The notes beneath the pieces were generated by a model, which saw only the letters and a list, made by a program, of their open reading frames with translations, ran no database searches and was not told the DNA's origin. Positions 50,340-60,489 of a stretch of 64,000 nt of DNA are shown piece by piece; positions within the stretch are counted from its first letter, which is position 1; each line of letters starts with the position of its first letter. The stretch is from Canna indica (Eukaryota > Streptophyta > Magnoliopsida > Zingiberales > Cannaceae), in the NCBI GenBank assembly GCA_034359265.1, contig CP136890.1:93645501-93709500 (forward strand), written 5' to 3'. The translations under genes were made by a program, and so were the position numbers.

Positions 50340-50655
50340 ATAATCAGCAACGGCTTTCCCACGGCCGTCCGTGGGAAAGCCGTTGCTAAAAGTTTATCGA
50401 AAGTCGTTGCTGATAACCTACAGCAACGGCTTAGCAACGAGCTTTTACTAACGGAGTTACTACGGGCTCACCAGCCGTTGCTATTAATGTTATTAGAAAC
50501 AGCTCCGCGTCCGTGGCAAAACCGTTGCTGATAATATTTTTAGCAACGGCCCGAGCGGCCGTTGCTGATCCGTTGCTAAGTTATCAGCAATGCGATTTTC
50601 TGCCACGGCTCCATTGCAACGACGCCAGCCGTTGCACGGCTTTGCTGATGCCCTT
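50340..50655. repeat. CACTA right subterminal repeats
   Basis: More than ten copies of AGCAACGGC and GCCGTTGCT in both orientations. One perfect-looking hairpin forms between AACGGCTTTCCCACGG and CCGTGGGAAAGCCGTT at about 50,345-50,385. Confidence 0.75.
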
Positions 50656-50664
50656 TTTTCTAGT

Positions 50665-50702
<38 letters not shown>

Positions 50703-51089
50703 CCGTCGGTGTCGGAGTCCGAGGAGAAGCGAAGATGTCGGCGAGATGGTCGCCGGCGGCTTGGGGAGCCGCCCGGCGTGGATTTGAGGCGAGTAGAGGA
50801 GGCGGCGAGATCGGGTGCAGAAGGGCGGCCGACGGTGAGTCGGACCGGTTGCGGAGGTCGGGGAGAGGGCGGTCGTGCCGCCGGGGTGATCGCCGGCGTC
50901 TGGGAGGTCGGTCGGCGTGGGTTCGAGCGAAGTAGGGGGCGGCGTCAGGAGGGAGGTCGAGTGGGAGTGGAGGCGTCGGGTGGGTAGGAGACGAGTGGAT
51001 GAAGAGGGATAAATAGTGTTTTGAGAATAGAGTTGTATTGTATGAAATGAGATTGATTTATAAATTATTAAGGTATTTTTGTAGTTGAT

Positions 51090-52260
51090 CGTAGAGTCGT
51101 CGGATCGGATTGAGGTGAATACCAGAGTTGTAGAATTTTGCGTGCTTAATGCGATGGTGGTGTCGGATGTCAGATTGGAGATCGTTTGATATGATTTTGA
51201 TATATTTTGATATTTTGCCGTTGTTTAGTAAGTTAGTGATATAGTTATGTTTGGAATTAATTTAGTTGGTGGGCCCCGAGTTGTCGGTTGCAGTTGAGGT
51301 GGATAAAAATCTTGATCATTTTCGCGTGTTGAACGCGATGGTGGTGTCGGATTTCAGATTGGAGATCATTTGATATGATTTTGATATATTTCAGTATTGA
51401 TGTTGTTTAGTAAGTTAGTGATATAATTGTGTTTGAAATTAATTTAGTTGGTGGGCCCCGAGTTGTCGGTTGAAGTTGAGGTGAATAGAAATCTTGATCA
51501 TTTTCACGTGTTGAACGCGATGGTGGTATCAGATTTCAGATTGGAGATCGTTTGATATGATTTTTATATTTTCAGTATTTTGCTATTGTTGAATAATTGG
51601 GTGATAGTTGTGTTTGAAATTAATTCATTTGGTGGATCCCGAGTTGTCGGTTGCAGTTGAGGTGGATAGCAATCTTGATCATTTTCATGTGCTGAATGCG
51701 ATGGTGGTATCGGATTTCAGATTGGAGATCGTTTGATATAATTTTTATATTTTCAATATTGTGCTATGGTTGAATAATTGGGTGATAGTTGTGTTTGAAA
51801 TTAATTTATTTGGTGGATCACGAGTTGTCGGTTGCAGTTGAGATGGATAGCAATCTTGATCATTTTCGCGTGCTGAATGCAATGGTGGTATTGGATTTTA
51901 GATTGGAGATTGTTTGATATGATTTTTATATTTTCAGTATTTTGCTATTGTTGAATAATTGGGTGATAGTTGTGTTTGAAATTAATTTATTTTGTGGATC
52001 CCGAGTTGTCAGTTGCAGTTGAGGTGGATAGAAATCTTGATCATTTTCGCGTGCTGAATGCAATGGTGGTATCGGATTTTAGATTGGAGATCATTTGATA
52101 TGATTTTTATATTTTCAGTATTTTGCTATTGTTGAATAATTGGGTGATAGTTTGTGTTTGAAATTAATTTATTTGGTGGATCCCGAGTTGTCGGTTGAAG
52201 TTTAGGTGAATAGAAATCTTAATCATTTTCGCATGCTGAACGCAATGGTGGGGTTGGTTT
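51090..52260 (+). repeat. Tandem array of about 6.5 copies, period ~181 bp, in the solo LTR
   Basis: GAGTTGTC recurs at 51,278, 51,460, 51,641, 51,822, 52,003 and 52,185 (steps 182, 181, 181, 181, 182). It is preceded by a more diverged unit from about 51,090. Each unit also holds TCTTGATCATTTTCGCGTG and GATTGGAGATCGTTTGATA. Confidence 0.92.
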
Positions 52261-52379
52261 TTCGAGAAAATATTGTTAGGATATTCTTTCAGTTGGTTAG
52301 TGGTTGACGTTGTCGATGTGTTTAAATAATAGTAAATTATTAGTATGAGAATTTAGTTGATTGATGGGTGTGAAATAAT

Positions 52380-52492
52380 TGTGTTTGGAGAGTGGTTTGA
52401 GCATGGGTGATTTGAGAGTGGTTTGAGCATGAGTATTTGGAGAGTGGCTTGAGCATGGGTGTTTGGAGAGTGGGTTGAGCATGAGTTGAGCC
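52380..52492 (+). repeat. Four short tandem copies around GGAGAGTGGTTTGAGCATG
   Basis: Units of about 27-30 bp: GAGAGTGGTTTGAGCATGGG and close variants, GAGAGTGGCTTGAGCATG and GAGAGTGGGTTGAGCATG. Confidence 0.75.
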
Positions 52493-52754
52493 TGCAAGTC
52501 GATTGTTCCATGTCTGTTGTTGATTTGTCGTTGGAGATAAATTTTGGAAATTCTTTTGCTTCCGTTGTTTGGTTTATTTCCTGAAATTTATTGAACTCCT
52601 ATTGCACATTATTATTGGACATGCCATGTAGAGAAATTGCATGTGTTGCATTTTATTGGTGTTTATTCTTGATCATAGTATGTTATGTTAATTCTTTGGT
52701 GCATTGAATTAGCCATCGTATGCATAGTATCATGTTGTTATATGTGGTGTTGTT

Positions 52755-52975
52755 TACTTGTTGATCATGTTCTTATCCTGTTGATCATGTCATAATCAAT
52801 TGGAGTTGTTATATTGATGATCATGATGATGTTATCTTAGTAGCATGTTGATCATGTCATAATCACTTGGAGTTGTTGTTTTGTTGACCATGATGATATT
52901 ATGTTATTATCATATTGTTCATGTTGTTATCACTTAGAGTTGTTGCTATATTATTGATCATGGTGATATATCTTG
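52755..52975 (+). repeat. Degenerate direct repeats around TTGATCATGTCATAATCA
   Basis: Two clear copies of GTTGATCATGTCATAATCA followed by TTGGAGTTGTT occur about 70 bp apart, with a third, weaker copy after 52,910. Confidence 0.6.
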
Positions 52976-53760
52976 GTGCACTCTTGGAGTCGAGTTGCAT
53001 GGTTGTTGTCGATCTGGAGGCTACGGCCTTGGAGAGGACTTCGGTCCAGGACCATTTTATTACGGTACCCTCCAGACATGGGTGAGGGTATGTATATTGA
53101 CTAGTCACTTTGGGCACCTTCGGGTGTGCGGATGTTGGATACGACTCCCGTCGGGCTACCTGCTGGATGGGGTAGTCGCGTCACCGTTGGAGCGGACGAT
53201 TGATGCCACTCTACGGGTGGTAGAGTGTGGGATTTTTACCCAATGGTCCAGACGCTCGATGATTCAGTTGATGTTGTTTAGGAGTAGGTGAGGAGTATTT
53301 GTTGTGTTCATTGCCTTTGACTGCATCTTAGGCCATGTTGTTATGCATTGTTAAGTTGACACTTGATGCTTGTTGATCATATTGTGATTCTCCTACTCAG
53401 CATTCGCTGATCTCCGTTGTTTTTGTTTCAGACTTGCAAGGGTGAGCGATCGATTTGTAGATTGATGTGTAGATAGTTTTTAGACAGCTAGTAGTCAGTC
53501 GTAGATGTGGAGCTCTGATGGCGACCACTTCTGTATTTTCGTTTGTTTTGTCGTCTTATAGCTTGACCTTGATATTGTTATTTTGGAGTTGTAATATGTA
53601 GAACTATTTTATATTTAGTTAAATCTTGTATTTGATCAGACTTATGGATTGTGATTATTGGTTTTAATGTTGTTGTTTTATTTTATGTTATGATTCATGG
53701 ATTTTCATTCCGCTGCACGGTGTTCGAGTCGTCGTCGCGTCTCCGGGCCGGGGCGCGACA
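52976..53760 (+). other. 3' part of the solo LTR
   Basis: A GC-richer segment to 53,300 is followed by T-rich sequence (53,520-53,700) and the GC-rich terminal block GGGCCGGGGCGCGACA. The frame at 52,995-53,291 has no motif and is treated as chance. Confidence 0.5.
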
Positions 53761-53765
53761 ATTGC

Positions 53766-56018
53766 AAACCCAACATCTCTCACCTAAGAGTATTCGATTG
53801 CTTTTGTTATGCCAATACTATTAAGCAAGGAAGATCTAAATTTGACCCTAGAGCCAAAGAGTGTATCTTCATTGGATACTCTTATGGTAAGAAAGGGTAC
53901 AAGGTCTTTGAACTTGTAACAAACTCCATTGTCATGTCTAGGGACATTGTGTTTGTAGAACACATATTCCCTTTTCAGTCCAAAGCTCCACAAAGAACCA
54001 TATTTCCTATACCAGTGGAGGAAAATTCATATTCTACTCCATTTCCAATTGTTCATGACCTCATCCATTCTCAAGAAATCTCATTACACAATACTCCATT
54101 GTTATCTAATGGCAATGACTACCAATTGAGTGAATCATCCACTAAAGATAAAGAATATGAAGTTGAAAACATTGAGTCAGAAAATAGAAGTGAGACAAGT
54201 CAGATCCCAGAGCATTCTCAAAATACTGAGTTAGTAGAGTTTCAACCTGTTAGAAGGAGCAATAGGATTCCCAAAGTACTTACAAAGCTCAAGGATTATC
54301 AATGTGACCTATCTCTTCTCTGCTCACAATCCAAGGATAAAAATAGAACCACACCTTACCCTATCAACAACTACCTAAGCTTATCCAATTATCCCAAAGC
54401 ACACAAAAGCTTCCTTACATATATTGAAACCCAAAAAGACCCTGAAACCTATGTCGAAGCTGTTCATAATCCTATTTGGGTGAAATCCATGCAAGTTGAA
54501 CTCAAGGCTCTAAAAAACAACAAGACATGGGAACTTTGCCACTTACCTTTTGGTAAGAAACCCATTGGATGCAAATGGGTTTATAGAACCAAATTTAATT
54601 CTGATGGTAGTATTGAAAAACACAAATCAAGACTTGTAGCAAAAGAGTTCACACAAGTAGAGAGAATTGACTACCAGGAGACATTTGCGCCAGTCTCTAA
54701 AATGTCTACCATTAGAACATTAATTGCCATTACAGCTGGAGAAGGCTGGCCACTGCACCAACTAGACATTAACAATGCCTATTTGCATGGTGAGCTGAAT
54801 GAAGATGTGTATATGGTAAAGCCTCCCGGTTACAATGATTGTGAAGATGGTAAAGTATGTAAGCTTCTCAAATTGATTTATGGTCTTAAACAGGTTGGTA
54901 GACAATGGTTTACCAAGCTTTCAACAAGCATAATGTCATTGGATTATCATCAAAGCTTAGCTGACACTTGCCTATTTGTGAAAAATGCAAGTAAAGGGGT
55001 AACCAATATACTTGTCTATGTTGATGACATGATAATAACAGGGACTGATGAAGAGGAGATAAAAAGGGTGAAAGAATTCCTGGACTGCAAGTTTAAAATC
55101 AAAAATCTTGGAATGTTGACTTACTTCCTGGTATTAGAAATCCAAAGAAATGGTAGTGGCATACATATCTGTCAACAAAAGTATGTAAAAGACTTGTTAT
55201 ATGAGATGAATTTGCAAGACTGCAAATCCAAAGATACTCCTTTACAAACTAACTGTAAGTTCACTGATGAGGTAACTGAGGAAGATGGTTATTTTGATGA
55301 TGTTATGGCTTACAAAAGATTAATAGACAAACTGCTATATTTGACATCAACTAGACCTAACATTGCATTCAGTGTCCAAGCATTGAGTCGGTTTACAATC
55401 AGACCAAAAGAATCACATTACAAGGCTGTGATTAGAGTCCTCAAGTACCTCAAGAAAGAGCTAAGCTTAGGACTGTTCTACCCAGCTGAAAAAATCAAGA
55501 CAATAACATGTTACTGTGACGTAGATTGGGGGAGATGCTTGTTGACCAGGCGATCCATAACAGGTTATATGGTTTAAGCTAGGCTCATCAGTTGTTAGTT
55601 GAAAGTGTAAGAAGCAAATGACAGTAAGTAAATATAGTGCCGAAAGTGAGTTAAGGTCATTGTCGAGTGCCTCAGCTGAACTAGTTTGGATGACACATTT
55701 GTTATCAGATTTTGGTATCAAATATGAACTACCTATCACACTGTACAGTGATAACCAAAGTGCTCTTCACATCACTTCCAATTCAATCTTCCATGAACGT
55801 ACAAAACACTTAGAAGTTGGTTACTATTATTTTCGAGAAAGGTTCATAGAAGGATTAATCAGATCTGCATACATTCAAAGCAAAGAACAGCCTGCAGACT
55901 TGTTTACAAAGGCTCTGCCTGTACATCAACATTGGCATCTAATATCCAAGTTGGGCATGGAGAAATCTCTCTCCATTTTGAACTTGAGGGGGAGTATTGG
56001 AAAGCAACAGCATCATTA
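53766..56018 (+). pseudogene. Copia 3' part of pol: end of integrase, reverse transcriptase and RNase H
   Basis: After the ATTGC duplication the Copia frame resumes (HLRVFDCFCYANT, FDPRAKECIFIGYS). Reverse transcriptase follows: KPIGCKWVYRTKFNSDGSIE, RLVAKEFTQ, QLDINNAYLHGEL, LLKLIYGLKQ and the active-site YVDDM at about 55,018. RNase H landmarks are DVDWGRCLLTRRSITGY at about 55,530, a break at 55,577, then SKYSAESELRSLSSASAEL, LYSDNQSALHI, HERTKHLEV and QPADLFTKALP. The frame is otherwise long and fairly intact (626 codons), but the break and missing upstream parts make it a remnant. Confidence 0.9.
55987..55994 (+). other. Copia polypurine tract
   Basis: AGGGGGAG lies directly against the 3' LTR. 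Confidence 0.85.
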
Positions 56019-56325
56019 GTATATTAAGCAGTACAATTTCACTCTTGTTATTAGCTTTAATAAATAGTTAATTACATTCTTGTCAGTAGCTTTGATAAAT
56101 AGATAGTTACATTTGATAAATAAGCTGCGCAGGCACAACAGCAAATGAGGGTATACTTGTAATTTTTCATTCTTTTACTGTACACATTTAAATAGCGCGA
56201 ACTCTGTTACAGAGGGATATTTTTTTGCCTCATATTTGTATTTTTCAAATAATGAAAAGAATTCCTTCTTCCTCTTCTATCTTCGAACTTCCCTGGGTCT
56301 CTTCATAAATCTCCAAACATTTTCA
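55995..56325 (+). repeat. Copia 3' LTR
   Basis: 331 bp, from TATTGGAAAGC to CATTTTCA, the partner of the LTR at 41,012. About 21 substitutions and no length difference were counted by eye. Confidence 0.93.
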
Positions 56326-56330
56326 AAATT

Positions 56331-57315
56331 GAAACCAAATGCACTTCACTTGAATCCTTTTGCTCTGCTTATTTGTTCTCTCTAAGCATTCATTTCCAAG
56401 TAGAATTCTCAAATTTTTCAATGATTAAATGTGTGCTTGAATCGAAAAAGGAGCTATTAATCGTATTAGTCTCTATGATACCATTGTAAAACACATGAAT
56501 TAACTTCATTCGATATTTTTCACTCGGGAGAAGTAAAACACATGAATTAACTCGGGAGAAGTAAAACACATGAATCGTATTAGTCACTCGGGAGAAGTAA
56601 AACACATGAATTAACTTCATTCGATATTTTTCTGGCTTGTTTATTTTTTTTAGGGACGAGTTCTCAGTCCACAGTACGTAGCTTCCTTTCTACTTCATTG
56701 ATCAAGCAAGTTAAAATTTCTGAAACTTCCTGGTATGCGATGTTCATTTTCTACAAATTGCTCAATAATTAATGAACTGATAAAACCAAAGCAAAGTAAA
56801 TTGACTTGAACCGGTAATCCAAATTCTCTTTACTCATGATTATTTGAACTAGATGGATGGGCTAAATTTAGAGACCGGATGATATAACTGGTTTGAGCCA
56901 CCATCAGTAATGCGGACATCACATTAGCAATCAGAACCAGGATAATAACCACTGTGACGGTACGATATGTCGATATCGTCAATGCAAAAGCTGTATCCAA
57001 TATTCTAATTCAGTGCACATTAAACAGACTAACAACATAATATACCACCTACTTAACATGAAACATTTCATATATCCAACTATGATGGCAGAATGTAGCA
57101 GCAGTCACCAACCACTTTTTGACTGCGAAAAAAAATAGTACCAGAAATCTGAATCAGCGGCTTTCTATGTTACCAGGACTGTATATATCATCACCATATC
57201 GCCATTTGTAATTTTGTATCGTACCATAACTGTATATATCACCATATCGCCTAAGTCGTCAAAAAAGGAAGATTTAGTTACACCATCTACATAGCGCACA
57301 AAATACCGGTTTGGA
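56331..57315. other. Spacer and probable 3' UTR of the HIPP gene
   Basis: Holds the short repeats at 56,486-56,631; otherwise AT-rich with no gene. The 57,165-57,315 part is probably the 3' UTR of the minus-strand HIPP gene. Confidence 0.45.
56486..56631. repeat. Four copies of GTAAAACACATGAAT in an irregular tandem
   Basis: Copies at 56,486, 56,533, 56,561 and 56,597. Three are preceded by CTCGGGAGAA and two are followed by TAACTTCATTCGATATTTTT. Confidence 0.8.
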
Positions 57316-58770
57316 TCACATAACGGAGCAGGAGTTGGGGTTCTCGTCGCTGAACAGCTGGGGCGCGTGAACCATCTCGATCCGGTAACCGTACCCCGCA
57401 TAGTAATCCAACGCATTCGGTGGTTCCGCGGACGCCGCTGCAGCCTTCGCATTGTCCTTCTTCTCGCCTCCACCACCTCCTTCGCCTCCTTTCTTCTTCC
57501 CTCCGCCACCGCCTCCGCCTTTCTCTTTCTTCTCGTCGGCGCCGCCGTCCTTCTTTGGTTGCACCAGCTCCACCTCCCGCTTAAGCTTCGCCTTCAGAAC
57601 GTCAGGGAGCGGCTTCACGTCCATCGTCCCCTTGACGGTGACCTGATCCTTTTGGGTATCAAAAACGACGTTCTCGACGCCTGAATGGCACAATCGTAAT
57701 TAATGCATGAATCGAGGGTCGAACTGGGGATAGGACAATGCCACAAAAAGCCTGCATATATTCTACGATGCTGCTACAGCAGTACGATCAGAACCGTACT
57801 CGTTCAATCTGACGGCTCGTAAAAAAGTGAATGCTTTTTTATCTTTTAAAATGGAATTATTTCCATATCTGCGATCATGAAACTTTTTACTTCATAGGAA
57901 AAGAATGAAATAAATAAGAATTAGAGATCACCTTTGATCTTTAGGATGGTCTTGCGGATTCGTCGGATGCAACCCTCGCAGTGCAAACGTATCTTCAGCG
58001 TCGCCGTCGTCACCACAAGCTTTGGTTTCGGTTTGTATTTGTTTTTCGTCGAATCGAGTAAAAAAAATTAGGGATAAAATGAAAAAAGAATGACGGATTT
58101 GATGGTGGAAGTATATATAACACCTTTTCCTGGGATTTCTTATCCCCAGCTTGCTTGGCCGCGGCGGAATCGCCGGCGGCAACGGCTTTCTTGGGTAAGT
58201 TGGTAGGGGAGACGAGGTCCACTTTCTTGTGGTTCTTCGCTTCCACCCGATCGCGGAGCTTCCACGGGTCCAGCTTCCCCACCACCGTCAGCTTCCCGCT
58301 CGCGGCGTCCGCCTTCACCGCTTCCACCCCTAGGCTCGCCAAAATTGAAGAGCTTAGACGCTAGGCATCCAGCGACTGCAGAAATAGAGATGGCAGGGAA
58401 AAGAGTTGTACCCGAGACGCCCTTGACGGATTTGATAACCTTTTTTGTGCAGCCCTCGCAATGCATATCCACCTTCAACACGACGGTGATGCTGCCATTG
58501 TTGTCGTTCTTCTTCTCCTCTTTTCCTCTGCTGCCGGCGCCGCCGTCCTTCTCCTCTTTCCTTCCGCCTCCTTCGTCCTTCTTCTCCTCTTTTTCTTCGC
58601 CGCCGGCTCCGCCTTCTTCCGCTGCCGCTTCATTGTCTTTCGCAGACGGCTCCCTCTCGCGCTGCTTGTTCTTCTTCTGCAGCGAAAACCATGCAACACC
58701 CACTGGATAAAGGAGAAAGAGCGGATCGAATCAAAGGAGACGCAGTTCGCGCAAGTCTTACCTTTCCCAT
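57316..58770 (-). CDS. Heavy-metal-associated isoprenylated plant protein (HIPP) with two HMA domains
   Basis: Five in-phase minus-strand exons: 58762-58770 (MGK), 58412-58676, 58124-58329, 57932-58019 and 57316-57680, giving about 310 aa. After a long Glu/Lys/Gly-rich, low-complexity N-terminus, HMA domain 1 carries KVDMHCEGCTKK (Cys near 76 and 79). HMA domain 2 carries KIRLHCEGCIRR (Cys near 174 and 177). Then come a Gly/Lys-rich linker and a C-terminus ending CSVM, a CaaX box for isoprenylation. The MxCxxC-type Cys pairs bind Cu, Zn or Cd, and the prenyl group tethers the protein to membranes (family knowledge). I prefer the start at 58,770 with a 9-nt coding exon, because AAG/GTAAGA and GCTGCAG/AAG are strong splice sites and MGKKKNKQ is the usual family start. 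Reading on without splicing would start at 58,703 (MGVAWFSLQ). Confidence 0.88.
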
Positions 58771-60489
58771 GTATTCCTCTCTCACACACACAAACACGCA
58801 CACACACTCTCTCTCCCTCCTCTGTTTGCTATACCGTGGAGCGAGAGATGGGCGAAAGGAGATGGAGGTCCCGGAGGCAGTACAAATAACAAGGAAATGA
58901 AGCTGCTCCTCTATTTATTTTCGGTACAAAAGCATACTACAAATACGCAGCACCATCTCACCACCGCAGGTCTTAGGCGGACCCCATATTTTCTATCCAA
59001 TTAAAACATGGTGGAAAAGTGGATGCAGAACAATCACCTGGTAACGTCACGCGATGAGTCTACATGGATGATGATGGTCGCACAGATGCATTCATGCATA
59101 CATGGGCACGGCGGCATCACGATGATGATCGATGAGTGAGTGAACGCTTTCCTCGCAGGAGAGTTCCTCAGCTACGTGACACGTGGCAAGCTTGCCCTGG
59201 TGGGTCGTGCCGCACGTGTGGGTACAGCTAGGTAACATAACTCATACGCTCTCTTTTCCTACCGGAGATATGGAATTGGTACCGGAATTGCTCGGAAACC
59301 GTTTGTGAACGAAATGTGAAGTGGTGCTTCGTTTATGTCTTGGGTATAATAATAGGTAAAGCTGCTGTAACCAAAATTGATGAAGAAAAAATTAGTAATG
59401 AAACTAAATTTTCTATTATTATAACTACTTTGGGCAATTTAAATAAAAAGACTAGTCATGAAGAGCTGACCTAGCTAGCTATTTGGCGTTGGTAAAATAT
59501 TTTTTCATCTTCTTATGTAAGAAAAATTAAGTATTCATTTGGTATTTAGATTAATCAACTGAAGGATCTATTTGATATATTTAGAAGGTTGGGGGTACTA
59601 ACTTGATAATAAATAAATTAATTCACATACGAAGAATCAATAAAAATAAAAATACCCATCTAAATAACCCAAATAAATTGTCAAGCATCATGCAATGCGA
59701 GCACTTGATTCAGACTGACGTAGGAATACAGCACTTATAGCATCACGAATCCGATCGATAGGCTGTAACGGATTAGACAGCTGACACAACATCAAATGAA
59801 TTGATGAGAGATAAAGAGATTGATTTTTGTCAAGGTTTAAAGCTTATTTAGAACATGTCATTTCTACTAACACGTAAAAGGATAGGCTATAAACCGCTAG
59901 TAAAATTCGAATTTTGTAAATAGAAATAGTCCAATGAAGCTAAGTATTATTAATTAAAATAAATAAATTAAAAGCTAAAATGAGACTTGAAGTAACCCAA
60001 AAAATGATCATAATCTAATCAAGCCATTGATCTACATCTCTGATGTACGTCGTGTCTTTAATCATATAATTGTGCAATTTGTAACGTGTAATATTTTCAA
60101 TATTTGCACCCCACGTGGAATAACCTTATTTATATTACTTTATTTACTCGTGTGTATTCACTATTTATATGAGAGAGAGAGAGAGGCACATTTCATTTCT
60201 TCAGTCAAGACGTCGGACCATTATAATCACATCACAATTAATTAAAGATAATAATGGCGAAACCCTACAGGCTACCGGAATGAGGGGACTATCTGATGGT
60301 TCTCCTTCCATGTGAATCAATTTAGTCCGCCAAATATCACGATTTGAACATTTTCTTTCTTCATCTGATAAAAATTATTCATGAAGTTGAAAATTATTTA
60401 GACAAGCTTTTTTTTTTCAATTATACCCTGATTTTTCAAAAATTATTAAATCGGGTAGTACATCTGTTTTGCATGATTTGTGAACCTCA
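58771..60489. other. Upstream region of the HIPP gene and AT-rich spacer
   Basis: The proximal 150 bp hold a CA/CT microsatellite (about 58,783-58,818) and a TATA-like AAATAAATAGAG (minus strand, about 58,908-58,920). Beyond about 59,280 the sequence is AT-rich, with a GA microsatellite at about 60,171-60,184. No gene was seen. Confidence 0.4.
59180..59220. promoter_or_regulatory. Pair of G-box/ABRE-like sites upstream of the HIPP gene
   Basis: CACGTGGC at 59,180-59,187 and CACGTGTG at 59,213-59,220 lie 410-450 bp upstream of the HIPP start. Such ACGTG cores bind bZIP factors of the ABA response; two close copies often act together. Function here is inferred. Confidence 0.45.

Larger units (their letters stand above)
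44216..50668 (+). mobile_element. CACTA (En/Spm) DNA transposon, decayed
   Basis: The left end GATTATTAGAAA and the right end TTTTTTCTAGTAGAG are recognisable but mutated forms of CACTACTAGAAA and TTTCTAGTAGTG. Subterminal arrays of AGCAACGGC and its complement fill 44,238-44,430 and 50,340-50,640. Between them lie a tnp2-type transposase and a second transposase-like gene, as in En/Spm elements. The 3-bp target duplication is not clear because the target is a GA repeat. Coding regions are broken. Confidence 0.85.
43664..53760 (+). mobile_element. Solo Gypsy-type LTR (about 3.6 kb), itself interrupted by a CACTA element
   Basis: The insertion starts TGTTATGTCTGG and ends GGGCCGGGGCGCGACA, TG...CA as in an LTR, and is flanked by ATTGC at 43,659-43,663 and 53,761-53,765. 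Removing the CACTA element leaves 552 + 3,092 bp, with no gag, reverse transcriptase or integrase. That is what a solo LTR made by LTR-LTR recombination would leave. The GGGGCGCGACA end is typical of large Gypsy LTRs such as the Tekay/Del group (family knowledge; the lineage is inference). The right part carries several tandem arrays. Confidence 0.75.
41007..56330 (+). mobile_element. Ty1/Copia LTR retrotransposon, interrupted by nested insertions
   Basis: The element runs from 41,012 to 56,325 and is flanked by the 5-bp duplication AAATT (41,007-41,011 and 56,326-56,330). Both LTRs are 331 bp and differ at about 21 positions by eye. A primer-binding site and a polypurine tract sit exactly next to the LTRs. 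The order gag, protease, integrase, reverse transcriptase, RNase H is that of Copia. The integrase region is split at 43,663/43,761+10 kb by a second element, leaving the Copia itself about 5.2 kb. Many stops and shifts make it non-functional. Confidence 0.95.

Noticed and set aside
44216..50668. A perfect 3-bp CACTA target duplication
   Set aside because: The target is a GA repeat and the termini are mutated; candidate triplets (AGA and ATA) do not match.
57367..57684. Plus-strand Ser/Phe/Pro-rich frames in the HIPP gene
   Set aside because: Shadows of the low-complexity Gly/Lys linker on the minus strand.
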